Positions 34,550-47,131 are shown, counted from the first letter of the stretch. The stretch is 64,000 nt of DNA from Viscum album (GCA_963277665.1 OY728119.1:311880206-311944205), one strand, 5' to 3'. Notes: generated by a model from the sequence alone, not told the origin. Translations and numbers: made by a program.

Positions 34550-37067
34550 TATGATAACCTATATATTTTATATACATTAATTCATGATTTATTACATAAT
34601 GACACACATGATAAAATAAAAAGAGACAAAAATGACTAGTGTATTTGGGTAATTAGATACATAACATCATAAAATTAAATAGGGATACAATAAAATTATT
34701 TAAATACTCTAAAACATTCTCTTAAATTCCATTGATCTTTTTAAAACTGCACGAGATAACCTTGGGATGTACATAAGAAAGGGGTGATCTATAAATCCTA
34801 GTAAGGGAATAATCAAAGTATGACATGATGAAAGTAAAAAAAATTAGTCAAAAGAAATATCAAGGTGATATAAAAGTTTAGAATCATAAACTTGAACATA
34901 AAATCATGATATAAGATGATAACATCAAGGAAACATAGGAATATGGAAAGAACATAAAACATGACATCATAAGCATAAGTCAAGGAAAACAATCAAGACA
35001 TAATAACATAGTGTTCTTAGGATAAACTATCATACACAATAAATGGTATCACGTTAGATAAAAAATTACCCAATGCATTTGATATTTGTATATTTTTTAG
35101 CCTACCCATCACATTCATATCATGTACATGTATTTGTGTGCCACATAGATCATACAAAATAAAAAATACTTTCATCACATTTAATACCATGATTAAGGAT
35201 TGTGGGTTACATAAATGTAAGTACCAAATAAATTAATTATAGGTACATATATATTAATACCCTTAATTGGAAATGGGTATGGTTATTAATAATAATAAAA
35301 ACGGCATGGAAAACCGTAGGATAATTTCTGCAGTATAAATGATGTACATAAAGATTCATGGAAGAGTTTAATGAGAATGAAATTTGGTATATTTTTACTT
35401 GTAAAAAATAAGGATATTAAAAGTTATGTGTAAATACACATCCCAACATTAATAATAGTAAATCAAATGGCATAATATGAAGAAAGTTCTTGAATAAAAA
35501 GGAGGATAGAATCCCTTACCTTGAGAGGGGGATTCTAAAAGCACGAGTGGAGCCAATTAAGATATTGGTAACACCTTGGGAAGGATTTATATACTTATAG
35601 GGAGATTAAATTCATTATAAATGGGTTTTTAGTGGATAGAAGTTGGAGTTTTAGTAGGTACTTATAGCAAAAGAGAGGATAATTCTTTGTTAATTTCTAA
35701 ACTTAGGTTTTGGACTCTGTATCATAAAATAATCAAAACCATAAGTCTTCCCATGGTTTTTTCCATAATTTATACCAAATAATAGTGGTTTTAAATATTT
35801 TATAATTCAAAAAACCTAAAATATTAAAATAATACCATTGATTATGCGTAAGCGAGTCATGCTCATAAAGAATTGATTTTAAAACCATAAAATATAATAT
35901 AGATTTTGGAAGATTTGTTAAAGGTTTATAAAATTAATAAATTAACTTAAAAAACAAATTATTTTCAATTTTAAATATATATTTATTCATTTATTCCTTT
36001 ATAGTATTTATTAAATCACTTTTGTTTTATTATTATGTCATAATACAAACTGTATATTTATAGTGTATTTAGTTTTTACCCAAAAAAATCCGTTGTCTCA
36101 AAAAATTATGAAAAAAAATCACCATTGGAAAAATTTTACATGATTATTTTAAAAATAATATTTATTTTATCACAATAATTCTCTAAATATTAGAATTTAA
36201 ACTTTCAAATAAAGATCCTAATTTACTGGAAAATGCTTTTTTTTACGACAATAACAATTTTATAACCCTTAAAAAGATTACATTGGACTTCATTAAATTA
36301 TATTATCATTTTTAGGTAAATAAATATTCTTTAATAATATTATTATATAAAAATAATAATTATTTCAAATTTCTTTAATTTAACAAAAAAATTATTAAAA
36401 CTATTTATTTTCTAAAAATATAATTTTTTTTCTTTGTATCAAAAGATAATTTCCATCAACTCGTATATGATTATATATAAAAATTAATAATAAAAGGGAT
36501 AAACATAAAAATAATTTTATTTTAAATAAAACATACAAATTAATACTACTTAGTTCTAGATACATAACCCCTTATTACACTAATGTACTTCCTAAGGGTA
36601 AGGTCCGCGATGGTGGCAATTTCTTGAGGTGGTTCGGAAAAAATGGTTTGGGTCATGATATTGATAAGCTTAAAATTCTCCCATAAATGGTTTCATTCAT
36701 ATTTCAGTTTTTTAATTTCAACTTGGGATTTTTCAAGGTAAAATCCTAGCGATTCCATCTCCCTCAGAAGTTTCGATAATTAGGATTCATAGGGTATGAT
36801 CTTATGGGTTGAGGTTATCCCTTATTTTGTCTATGTTAATTAAACTTTATCATAACCCTTGTTATATACTATTATTAATATTTATTTTACAATGGATATA
36901 TTATCAATGTTTAATATTCTTAATGGTCTTTTAAATCTAACCAACTATATTTTATAATAGTCCAAAATAACCAAAGTACTTCATGTGTTTTCCATAACTA
37001 CATTACTTAATATGGAATTTATTCATTAAAAATGGGAGTTTAATTTATAAACGTTCATGTCATTACA
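34550..37067 (-). repeat. 5' LTR of Tekay-A
   Basis: Complete LTR of 2,518 bp: plus start TATGATAACC next to the PBS and plus end ...TCATTACA at 37,067. It matches 15,200-17,279 except for its first ~500 bp. Comparison at 36,604 and 16,815 shows CpG sites in one copy replaced by TG/CA in the other (GTCCGCGATGG against GTGTGTGATGG), as expected for aged methylated DNA. Confidence 0.75.
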
Positions 37068-38800
37068 TATTGAGGTTCAGAATATAAATTTCACTTAATT
37101 TAAGTTATCAAGTTTCAATTCACTAGTTCTATTTCCCTATATTTGGTGATGGATGCATGGGATCTATATGATACAAGTAGTAGGGAAAAAATACCCAAAA
37201 AGTGGTTTCAGAGCTTCCAAAAGTTGTATCTTTTAATAGACCTAATTCTTAAAAAGTGGTATCACTTTCAGTTTAGTTTTGGTAACTAATAAAAAAATAA
37301 TTGGTATTAGAGCCTAATTTTAGGGTACTAAGGGATTAGTTTATCAAGTTTCTAAAGAACCACAGTCAAGTGGTATTGAGCTCGATTGGAGGAATGTTGG
37401 GTACTTTTGGAAAATTATTTTACTAAGTCTAGAAGAATATAACTGGTAAGATAATAGTGTTACTATGTATTATGGTTTTTTTAAAATACCTCCATGACCT
37501 TGGGTCTAATTTCATGTTCCATTATTGAGGTGGCATCTAAAACTTGGTTGGAAGATGGTTGAATAATTTAAGAATAAAATCATGATCCCTATCACTTTTC
37601 AAATTCAGTGGGAGTAATTGATTCCATGGCATGGTATTAAAATGGTTTATGGATTAATGTTTAGCAGTGAAAGATCTGGAATTTGGAGGATGTTATTTTT
37701 TTCTTACTATTGGAGATCTTATAAATTTCATTGATGGTGAATCAACTAGAGGTAAGGGTTTTGGAAAAATTGGAAACCATGCTATGAAAGCATAAGGAAT
37801 TTTTTTTTAAGACTATGAATGAATAATATTTTAATATCTATAGTTTTGTGATATTATATAATTTTTTTGAGAGCCAATAATTTTTTCTATGTTGAGAATT
37901 TGAAGAATAATGATTGGAGAATATAAGAATTGGATATGGTTCATGTATTATCTTTTGTTTTCAATACATAAATAATATAAAAAATAAAGTGTTACATGGT
38001 CTTTCATTTGAGGTAAATCTTACCTTATGGTATTGGGGATATTTAAAGAAGTTTGGGGTTGTTTTAAGAGTTTTGGAGTTTATCAAAATTAGGTATGAAA
38101 TCTGGCTAAGTCCTCAATAATTGAGAGTAGCTTTACTCAATACATAAAATTAATTCTAAGTGAAATATAGAAAAATAAAAAAGGAAAAAATATCCCATGT
38201 ATACATAAGGGAAACTATAATAATATTAAATAAAAAATTGAAAATTCCTTGAATATACTTTGATACATAAAAGTAAATCTAAGGTAAAGTCAATATGTAA
38301 ACATAATCATGTTGATTTGAAAGGGTTCATCCAAAGGTAAAGGTAATACATAAGGTTTATTCCTAAGATATGTAATAATCATTCTCAGGATATGTAAGGT
38401 TCATTCTGAGGTATATAGTGATACTTAAGGATTATATATTAGTAAATAAAGTGATATTTACAAAAAGTTAAATGGGAGTTTTGGATGAATGATTTCCAAA
38501 AGTAAAAAATATTTTGGAAGATAAATATGATGGTCCTAAAACTATTATTTAATAGATTAAATATCATGAAGAGAAATAATGATATAATAAAATCAAGGTA
38601 AGTGGTCATTACATGAAGATAATATCATAGAGTGATCATGCAGACCTAGGAATAAAATAAGAGAAGATCCTTACACCATGAAGAAGTTTATCATGTCATA
38701 AAAGATATAAAAAGTTAGAGTAGAATCATTTAATGAATTTATATTACATGAATTCATATTGTGATTCCCTAGATAGTTCAAAAAACTAAACAATAAGTGA
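37068..38800 (+). other. Copia-like leader and gag remnants, decayed
   Basis: Between 37,196 and 37,390 four strings resemble an initiator-Met PBS: TGGTTTCAGAGC, TGGTATCACTT, TGGTATTAGAGCC and TGGTATTGAGCTC. This is common in the 5' leaders of plant Ty1/copia elements. Downstream to about 37,680 some text looks like a copia gag start but no frame is maintained. An open stretch at 37,914-38,120 has no recognisable domain. The rest is AT-rich repeat debris with GATACATAA-like phrases. Confidence 0.4.
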
Positions 38801-39609
38801 TACAAGTTAAATATAAGTTTAGAAGTGGATGAAGGTGGTTACTTGTCTGAGTTTCAAATTTGAAATTCAAATTTGAAGAGAGAAGACTTTTTTTGTTATA
38901 TAAGACTATAAATAGGGGTATTTAATATGATTTATAATATATAATCAAGAATAATTGAGAATATTATTTAGGTGAGAGAATATAAGAATAGTGTGTTATG
39001 TAGTGGCCACAAAAATATAGAAGAAGAAGAAGAAGAGAACTTATGGGAGTGCAAGTAAAATAAGAAGAAGAGAAATAAAACACATTTGGTTTATGTGTGT
39101 AATCATCACACATATATAATGTGTTGAGGAAGAAGGAAGTTACACCTATTCTACATGATGAACAATTTTGAGATCACTATATTATTTTTAGGATACAATT
39201 ACTCAGAAGAGAAGGATAATCCCTACCATAGAAAAGTACAAGATAGTAGTGCAGATTTCAGGAGACTTGTCGGGAGATAGCCCTATTTATATTCTTGTAT
39301 TGTGATTAAAGTATATAACCAAATCATTTGTATCCATAATTATGATTTTAGTAGATCATATGGTATCATGTGATTCTAGATCATTCTAAGGATTAACTAC
39401 CAGTTTTAAGTTGTGAACATTGTACATCGAGTTTCCTTTTTTGTTTTATTTCCTCACTATGTGTTAGTTAAGAAGTGATATTTCTCACTCTAATAAGAAA
39501 TAGATTTTTATTTCATAAGAAATCATAAAATGTAAAATATAGCAATTTGTTATTTATTAACCCCCACCCCCACCCCTTAGTGAATCAACACTGCATCTGG
39601 GGCCATCAC
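38800..39609 (+). repeat. Probable copia-like LTR 3' part with promoter and PBS
   Basis: A TATA-like string (TATAAGACTATAAATAGGGG) at about 38,898-38,920 is followed by a GAAGAAGAAGAAGAAG run (39,020), a poly-C tract CCCCCACCCCCACCCC (39,561-39,576) and an end CATCACA at 39,609. Directly after it comes AGTGGTATCAAATTG, a degenerate initiator-Met PBS. This is the layout of R-U5 and PBS of a plus-strand copia element. Its 5' boundary is not clear. Confidence 0.45.
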
Positions 39610-39623
39610 AAGTGGTATCAAAT

Positions 39624-39869
39624 TGAAAGACCCTAGACCACCCTGAGAGGGGGTGAATCAAGGTGTCAACTTTTTCTCTTCTTTATTGGATCTTGTTCCC
39701 ACATTGGTAGAAACTTGTTTAAATCTATATGATGGATATGTGTAGTAAATTAAAACATTCACATGTATAAGGAAAACACATCACTTTTTTACTTGGTTCA
39801 CCACTAAGGGATACGTTCAAAGAGCATACGCCGACAGGTTGTTGGTCATACCAAATTCCACTAATCTTC
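39624..39869 (-). repeat. R1 LTR, distal fragment left of the Tekay-B insertion
   Basis: 246 bp aligning with the start of R2 (61,905 onward). Shared text includes CACCCTGAGAGG, GGTGAATCA, TTGTTCCCAC or TGTTCCCAC, ACTTGGTTCACCACTAAGGG and CATACCAAATTCCACTAA. Read on minus it is the 3' end of a copia-like LTR ending ...GGGTCTTTCA. The remaining LTR resumes at 59,013. Confidence 0.75.
39865..39869. other. Target-site duplication TCTTC of Tekay-B (second copy 59,008-59,012)
   Basis: TCTTC stands immediately before the terminal TGTCAC at 39,870 and again immediately after the terminal ...CATTACA at 59,007. An exact 5-bp duplication is the norm for Ty3/gypsy integration and proves that the two outer LTR ends belong to one insertion. 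Confidence 0.9.
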
Positions 39870-42565
39870 TGTCACAACCCGTCCCAGTGGGGACTGAGCC
39901 GCAACTCCTCAAACCTACCCCCAATAGGCCAGGGGCTGGTGACTAGCACCGATTAGGCATGCTACTAACATGGGAGGCATTTCCTATAAACCTATACACA
40001 GGCACACACATCTCCAAGCCCACAAAGCTGAAAAGTAAAAACTACTAAAAGGAAAAGATGCATGCATATGCTAAAACCCAACAAACAGAGTACAACATGA
40101 AAGTAAAGTACAAGAAAGTAAAACCCTGGGCTAAAAGTACAAGCCCACCAAAAGAGAGTCTGTAACAAAGTCCAACCTGTAAAGAAAGGTGCTGGGACTA
40201 TAGTCTGTAGCCATAGGAACACACCTCGGCCTGTCTAATCTCACTGAGTACCATCTGGTCCCGTTCCACCTAGAATCATGTCAAAGGCTCGCTCATCTGC
40301 ATAAGACAAGACACATGCGGGCAAGGCCCATGCAGGGGTGAGTATAACAATACCCAGTAGGACACCCTGAAACCACAAAGGAAATAAAACAAGGGAAATA
40401 TACCACAAAGGAAAGATACAGTCATCTCTACACAGTATATGTCTACCAAATATATAACAAGAATATCCAAATATACTCATGCATGATCGACTATCGCGAA
40501 TACCACCACTAAGATCTAGCTCGAAGATTCCACTAAGAACGTAACCGAGAGAACACACTCCTAGGTCTGAAGAGTGAGATACGAAGTACTCGTTCTGGGA
40601 GAACACACTCCACAAGTACTTTGTGAACATGATGCTCAGATGAGGATCACGGCCAAGTAATGGAGTGATTCTGACAACTCAATCTGAGCTAATCCGCTAA
40701 GCAGAGGATCGGCGCCCGGGTAAACTTGGTCACGTCGATACCAAGAACTCTACCTAGGGTTCCAGGAATGAATAGAGGATCCATCTCTAGTCTCACAGAG
40801 GGGATTCCAACAACTCTATTCAGGAAGTCTTGCTAAAGGGGTCGTACTCCTGTATGTAGGAAATGATACCGAAAACCTTCAGGAGAAAAACTAAGGGGAC
40901 GAACCCTAAGGAAACTAGCCCAAGTCACAGAAGGAAACTGGATCATGCCATGTAATATTGGTTACACGGCGTGTAGTATGGTTACACGTCGTGTTCCTTG
41001 ACCATGTTTACTGCCCGTTTAAACGGCCTATGTCATTCGTTCAAGCTGTGTAAAACGCAACTACACAGCGTGTAGAAAAAGTACAAGTCGTGTTCCTGAC
41101 TCCGGTTACTACCCGTGTAAATGTCCCGTGTCATTCAGATTTTCGGATATAAAGTAACTACATGGCATGTAGAAGAAACACACTCTATTTCTGAGCACCT
41201 GGGGCTCACTCCATGTACACTGGTCGTGTGCTCGTACATGGACTCTGCCCGTGTCGCCTGCCCATGTGCCAGTACACGGGGTATCCCGTGTATCTGGACG
41301 GGTCTGGCCGGGGAGGGGTATACATGGTGTGTCCTTGGTCGTGTACCCTTCTTGTGCCCATTTACTCCCGAAGTACACTCCAGGTAATCCCACCGATGAA
41401 CACACGTCGTGTATCCCATACTACACGGCGTGTAGTCGGGATTTTTTCAGAAGCATCGTCTTCCTCCTCGCACCTTGACCAAATCTCCGGTTCTTGATCC
41501 AACTATCTGATCATCATGAAACTCCGTATTTGGGGTCATCCCGCCCCTACGAAACCGATTCCATCAGTTTCGGGCTTCTGATTGGCCTTGATAGTGCGTC
41601 CTGATCCACCCGCACGAAAACGCTCGAAGAACATGAATTTCTGAACCACATCGATTTGTCTGCCGCCATCGCCATCACACCTCTGCTAGGTCGTCTCGAT
41701 GTTGGATCTTTGATTTCAAATCATTTCTCCAACAAAATAATGTGAAATGATCGATTTCCTCCAAGAACGCGTAGAATTCACATGAAGAACGCGTAGGGAA
41801 GACTCACAAAAATCAAACAAGAGGGACAAACCTCGATCATTGTTTGTGACGATCTGGGTTCTTCGTCGTTAGATCAAAACCAAAAAAACCTCAAGAATCA
41901 AAACCTCAAAATCCCCGCAAAAAATAGTCCCGCAAGAATGATCTATCTGCGGGCTAATATATTCATCTATTAGTCCGCGTTCTTCATGGAAATCAAAAAC
42001 GGGGAAGAAAATCAAAAACAAACATCCAACCTGGATTCGTGGCGTTTTCTGGCGAAGATCTGGTTGTCACGTCGTCGTCGCCGGTGAAGCTCATCAAGAA
42101 CACCATCGCTGCGTTGGGAGGTTTTCTCTAGAGCTCTCCAGGGAGATTCAGGGTTATGAGAAAAGTAACCCTGACCCCCCTTGCGAAATCTCTATTTAAA
42201 GGAAAAAATATTCCACTGCAACAAGGATTTATTAAAATATTTTAATTAAATATTTTATAACGGTTACGTCCAAAAAAACTAGATTTCACCACCGACCTGC
42301 GCCGGCTGATGTTGGGCCTCGCCTAAGGTAAAATCGATGTTCCGAACGCAACGATTCCCTTGGATTTCTGATCCGAGCACCTGTTCAGGGGTTGTTCCAC
42401 TTTTTTAGGAAAGCTGCACGTGCTTGTAATTTAATTATTAAATTAAATTCAAACATTTGTTCTGGGCTCACTAGGCCTCGGAACTGCATGTCGTCTCAGA
42501 GCCTGGTCTCGAAACAATTACCATATAATATTAAAATAAAACAAGTAAAAATTTGGGACATTGCA
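39870..42565 (-). repeat. 3' LTR of Tekay-B
   Basis: 2,696 bp. Minus start TGCAATGTCCC at 42,565 and minus end ...CGGGTTGTGACA at 39,870. The TATA-like TTTAAATAGA is at 42,191-42,200 and the ACACGGCGTGTA cluster at about 40,960-41,445. Short open frames here in nearly every frame reflect GC-rich motif DNA, not genes. The minus strand just upstream of the LTR (42,566-42,575) reads GTGGGTGTGA, an acceptable but weak PPT. Confidence 0.9.
40960..41445. repeat. ACACGGCGTGTA-type motif cluster in the Tekay-B 3' LTR
   Basis: Repeated short motifs: TACACGGCGTGTA (40,973 and 41,422), ACACGTCGTGT (40,984 and 41,402), TACACAGCGTGTA (41,062) and many CCCGTGT / ACACGGG half-sites with unrelated spacers. 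It lies about 750-1,240 bp downstream of the TATA box, so it is transcribed. Several CpG steps have decayed to TG/CA compared with the other LTR. Confidence 0.85.
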
Positions 42566-42613
42566 TCACACCCACATTAGGGATTTTACATCCCCGAAAA
42601 GCCAAAACAAGGG

Positions 42614-43905
42614 CTACTCAAAAAGATGTGGGTACTGCACGTGAATCTGAGCCTCCCACTCTCACGTGCTCTCCTGGAGATTCTTGTGCTGCCACCAGAC
42701 ACGCACTAAGGGAATAGCTCATCTACGAAGGATCTTCTCCTACCGATCCTCGATCTCCATTGGGTACTCAGCAAAGGTTGCTCCAACATCGATGTCCAGC
42801 TCACCCCAATCGATGACGTGCGATGGATCATGCACGTACCTCTGTAGCTGCGACACATAGAAGATGTTGTGTAGCCGGTCCATCTGAGGAGGTAGAGCCA
42901 AGCGGTATGCCACCTCGCTAACTCTACTCAGAATCTGAAAAGGGCCAACGAACCTCAGAGATAGCTTGCCGCCTCAGCCAAATATCATCAATCCCTATTG
43001 AGGTGAGACCCGAAGGAACACATGGTCTCCCTCCTCGAACTCCAAGGGCCTCTGCATCCTGTTGGAATATGACTTCTACCAACTCTATACAGTCTTAATC
43101 TACTTCTGGATGACATGCACCTTCTCTGTAGTATCTCTCACCATCTCTGGGCCCATGAGTGCTGACTCTCCTGGGTCAGTCTAGCAAAGTGGTGACCTGC
43201 AAGTTCGCCCGTATAGAGCCTCTAATGGTTCCATACCAATAGTGGAATGATAACTATTGTTATAAGAAAATTCCACTAGTGGTAGTTGATCCTCCCAGCT
43301 ACGACCAAAGTCAAGTATGAAAGCTCGAAGCATATCCTCCAGGACCTGAATGGTCCGCTCTGTCTGACCATCAGTCTGGGGATGAAACGCTGTGCTCAAG
43401 TGTAATTGAGTCCCAAAATATTCCTGCAATCCCTTCCACAACTGGGATGTGAAACAAGAATCACGATATGAGACGATCATGGATGGAACTCCATTAAGTC
43501 TAACTATCTCCTGCACATAGAGGCGTCTCAATCTCTCTATCGAACTCTACTCCCGTATGGATAGAAAGTGGGACGACTTGGTGAGTCGATCAACGATCAC
43601 CCAGATGGCATCGTGTCCCTTGGATGTACATGGTAAACCTATCACGAAGTCCATGGATATCCCATCCCACTTCCACTCTGGAACCTCAAGGGTCTGAGTC
43701 AAACCTACCGGCACCTGGTGCTCAGCCTTTACTTGCTGACAAGTAAGGCACCAAGAAACAAACTCTGCCACACTCTTCTTTATTCCTAGCCACCAGAAGT
43801 GATGTCGGAGGTCCTGATACATCTTTTCCATGCCTGGATGCACCGCCAGAGGGGATGTATGGAACTCCCTCAGAACCTCCTCTCGTAACATCACCAGTAC
43901 TACTA
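42614..43905 (-). pseudogene. Tekay-B integrase and chromodomain
   Basis: Integrase inserts the cDNA into host DNA. Read downward: zinc-binding region with HPGMEKMYQDLRHHFWWLG and FVSWCLTCQQVKAEHQ (43,835-43,720), core with SMDFVIGLP, WVIVDRLTKSSHFL, SYRDSCFTSQLW, TAFHPQTDGQTERTIQVLED (DDE residues visible) and PLVEFSYNNSYHSTIGMEPL, then LRFVGPFQILSRVSEVAY and LHNIFYVSQLQRYV. The end, 42,712-42,614, is AIPLVRVWWQHKNLQEST followed by EWEAQIHVQYPHLF, a Tekay-type chromodomain that recognises heterochromatin marks in this family. Open blocks at 43,894-43,547 and 43,531-43,181 are separated by one stop. Further stops follow in the linker and in the chromodomain (TGA at 42,662-42,664). The frame ends at TAG 42,614-42,616. 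Confidence 0.85.
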
Positions 43906-46189
43906 TATGCCCTCTGAAAAGAACAACATGCTCCCCACCTTCTGAATATCCATCAGCAGCATCATCTGTGGATATCTGAGCACGTAGAGTCTCACAGCTA
44001 GCATCCTCGAGCTATGCTTCCCTGACTCGCTGTAAGAGTGGAGGGGTAACAACCATCGATTGAAGGTAAGCTCCCTCATCTCCATCCACGAAGGATAACT
44101 ATAAGGAGGCCAACTGCCTCATCGCCTCATCCAACAACTAAGAACTGGATTTCCTGCTGAGAGCATCTGCCACAACGTTCCCCTTCCCAGGTGTGTAAAC
44201 GACCTCAAAGTCATAATCCTGGAAGAACTCAAGCCATCATCTTTTTCTCAAATTCAGATCCTTTTGAGAAAATATATACTTGATACTCTTGTGATCAGAG
44301 TAGACAGTAAACTACTCGCCCATCAGGTAGTGCTGCCACATCTTCAATGCGAAGACTACCGCTCCCAACTCAAGATCATGGGTCGTGTAGTTCTGCTAGT
44401 GTGGCCTCAACTGATATGAGCCATAGGCAATCACCTCCTGCCTCTGTATCAGGACACAACCAAGCCCGGTTCATGATGCATCACAGAACACTACGTACTC
44501 GACACCCTCCTCCGGTAATCTCAAGATCGGGGCACTTGTCAAACTCTATCTCAACTACTGGAAAGCCTGCTGACATCTCTCGGTCCACATGAAAGGCTTC
44601 CCCTTTCAGGTCAAAGCTGTCATGGGTGCTGAAATCCTGGAGAAATCAAGAATGAATCTCCTATAGTAGCATGCCAACCCAAGGAAACTCCGCACCTCTG
44701 TCACACTCTGGGGTGGCTCTCATGCTAGCACTACCTCCACCTTGGCTGGGTCCACTGCTACACCATCTTCCGAGATAACGTGTCCTAGAAAGTGGACCTC
44801 CTGTATCTAGAACTGGAACTTCGAGAGTTTCTCATGCAACTGGTGCTCTCAGAGTGTGTTCAGAACCATCCTTAGGTGTCCCACGTGCTCCTCCTCGGAC
44901 GCAGAGTACACAAGGATATCATCGATGAAGACCACTACGAACCGGTCTAGATAGGGATAAAATATTTGGTTCATAAGTCCCATGAACACTATCGGGGCAT
45001 TCGTCACACCGAAGGGCATCACCAAGTACTCATAGTGACTGTAGCGACGTCTGAAAGCCGTCTTCGGTACATCCTCATCCCGTACTCGCAACTGATGATA
45101 TTCTGATCGTAGATCAACCTTCGAGAACCATTGTGCCCCTCTCAAGTGGTCGAAGAGGTCATCGATCCTCGGTAGTGGATACCGGTTCTTCACGGTCACC
45201 TGATTCAAGTGCTGATAATCCACGTATAGCCTCAAGATTTCATCTGCCTTCTTGGCAAACAGCACTGGGGTCACCCAGGGTGAAACGCTGGGTCTCACAA
45301 AGCCCTTCTTCTGTAAGTCTTCCAGTTGTACCCTCAGCTCACGAAGCCCTGCATGAGCCATCCAATATTCTGATGCTGATATCGGTGTCGTCCCAGGTTG
45401 CAACTCAATGCAGAAATCTATCTCCCGATTGGGAGGTAGTCCGGGGACATCCTCTGGAAAGACGTCCTCGTACTCAGCCACTACTGCTGGAAACTGGAAA
45501 CTCGTAACGTCAGCTGCGCCAAGGGCTAGGATAGACAATTGATGTGAAATCGGTTGCACCTTTCTACGCACAAGTCCATCCTGCACTTCCTGGGTCTCTC
45601 TTTCACCGAAAAAAGATAACCTCGTTTCATTACTGCAGACACACCGCACCCTTCGCCTAAAAAATTAGATCTGGGCATGAACTGTGGATAGACAATCCAT
45701 ACCAAGAATGACATCGTAATGCCTCGACGCTACCACCAATAGGTTCCAACCGAAACTCTCGCCTCCAAGGGTCAAGTCACACTGTCTACAGAGGTGTGTG
45801 ATCTCTGAATCTTCTCCAATCGGTGTTTCTAAGCATAAGGGTCGAGTCAATAGATCAACTGGAATCTCAAGGTCTCAAACAAGATAAGAAACCAGAAAGG
45901 AATGACTAGCACCTGTGTCTATTAGTACGGCATCCAAATTAGAAAAGACACAGATTGTTCCTCTAATCATTCCAGTAGTACCTGACTCATAAGCCTCTGC
46001 CACCTACAGTTGTCCATGCCTCTGTCCACCAGCTCCCTGAGCCTAGGGTGGACCTCCTGGGGGTGGTGGTGGTAAAGGGTCAAAACGCTGACTACCTCCA
46101 GCTACTCTCCCATCTCCTCTACCGCGTCCGCCGCCCTGTGGATCTGTCTGCTAAACACGTTGACTCTGCCTTGGTGGTCCATCCACTTC
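43906..46189 (-). pseudogene. Tekay-B protease, reverse transcriptase and RNase H
   Basis: The protease has the active-site segment LIDTGASHSFL (DTGAS at 45,905-45,919) and HYDVILGMDCLS. RT is open from 45,649 to 44,849: [64 protein letters not shown] and the catalytic FIDDILVYS (FIDD at 44,918-44,929). RNase H continues in the same frame with FCDAS, DLELGAVVFALK and VYSDHKSIKYIFSQ, giving the expected acidic residues, and a VVADALSRK boundary motif. Several in-frame stops interrupt RNase H and one precedes RT (after LSTVHAQI at 45,665). All fall in one frame with gag and integrase, so this is a full polyprotein inactivated only by point changes. Confidence 0.85.
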
Positions 46190-47131
46190 TCCCGTGTTAG
46201 TAGTATGGCGGGTAGGACAATCTCAAGTGAGATGTCCCCTGCCATCACATGAGTAGCATCGCCTCTCCCGAGGCTGGCTGGATACGCCCTGCGAACCCTT
46301 TACGGCAGATATCATGTCCTGGGATCTCCTCTGAAAACGTCTCCCATGTCTGGGTCCCTAACGTCGGCTCCGTGCTGCCGAGGTCTCTGCTCCAGCTCAC
46401 CCACTACTGACAACTACTGGCTGTCTCTGCTCTTCCAAGAAGATCTCGACCACCAAAGCCTGCTCGAGCACCCCAGCATAAGTAGGAATGCTCATAGGTA
46501 TGATGCTATCTCGGATATCTCTGCGCAAGCCTCACTCAAAATTTTGAGCTCTAAAGTACTAATCTCTGACCATATCCATAGAGTACTGCGAGAGGTCGGT
46601 AAACCTCGATGAATAGTCAGCCATCATCATGGTCCCCTTCTAGAGCTGAAGAATCTCCTTTATACGTACTGCTCTCAGGTTAACCGGTGAAAACTCCTCT
46701 CTGAAGAGTCGCTCAAACTCCGACCATGCAAGAGTCGCCTTGTCATGAGTCTGGATAACCAAACTCCACCATCGTCCAGCTAAGCCCTGTAGAAGGCTCG
46801 CTGCCAGGATCACCATCTGTTCTGCTGGTGTCCTGACCAAATGGAAGACTCTGGCCACTGCCTCAATCCATTCCTCTACTGCCTAAGGTTCAGTATCACC
46901 ACAAAACATGAGGGTTATCTGTCTCTGAAACTCATGGAGTGGACTTAGCCTGCGCTCCTCCTCCACTGGTATAGAAAGCACTAAACACTGCTCTACAGGT
47001 GGCAGGATAACTGGCACACCACCTGATGGTAAAACTGGGGGATCTGGACCCTAAATCGAAGCTTCATCACTGAGGGAGTCATCCTCAGGATCAAGCTACT
47101 GGATCCTAGTGGGTGCGCATTGCGGAGGCAT
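46190..47131 (-). pseudogene. Tekay-B gag with zinc knuckle
   Basis: The first Met is at 47,131 (MPPQCAPTRIQ), then an in-frame stop. The gag domain is clear at 46,900-46,600: ARVFHLVRTPAEQMVILAAS, LLQGLAGRWWSLVIQTHDKA, WSEFERLFREEFSP, VRIKEILQL, then SRFTDLSQYSMDMVRD. A CCHC zinc knuckle lies at 46,217-46,258 (CYSCDGRGHLT then DC), broken by a TGA between the His and the last Cys. At least five stops are present and no frameshift. Gag packages the genomic RNA into particles. Confidence 0.8.

Larger units (their letters stand above)
15200..37067 (-). mobile_element. Tekay-A: decayed Tekay/Del chromovirus, split by an Athila element
   Basis: Direct repeats at about 15,200-17,279 and 34,550-37,067 are LTRs in minus orientation (start TG next to 17,279/37,067). 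Between them lie an initiator-Met-type PBS (34,536-34,547), protease, RT, RNase H and the integrase N-terminal part (34,000-31,555), then the rest of integrase and a chromodomain (18,229-17,300) and a PPT. Integrase is cut between 31,550 and 18,230 by the Athila insertion. Frames are full of stops and indels. The low-coordinate LTR lacks about 440 bp of its outer end compared with its partner. Confidence 0.75.

Noticed and set aside
39561..39576. CCCCCACCCCCACCCC as a telomere-like or G-quadruplex element
   Set aside because: Only three C-runs and not a plant telomere unit; copia LTR ends often carry poly-C, which explains it.
41109..41497. Overlapping open frames on both strands (60-98 codons) in the Tekay-B 3' LTR, and similar ones at 48,612-49,207
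   Set aside because: They appear in nearly every frame at once because the ACACGGCGTGTA motif text lacks stop triplets. The two LTR copies do not conserve one frame over the others.
45133..45507. 124-codon plus-strand frame opposite Tekay-B RT
   Set aside because: Lies antisense to clearly recognisable RT/protease sequence.
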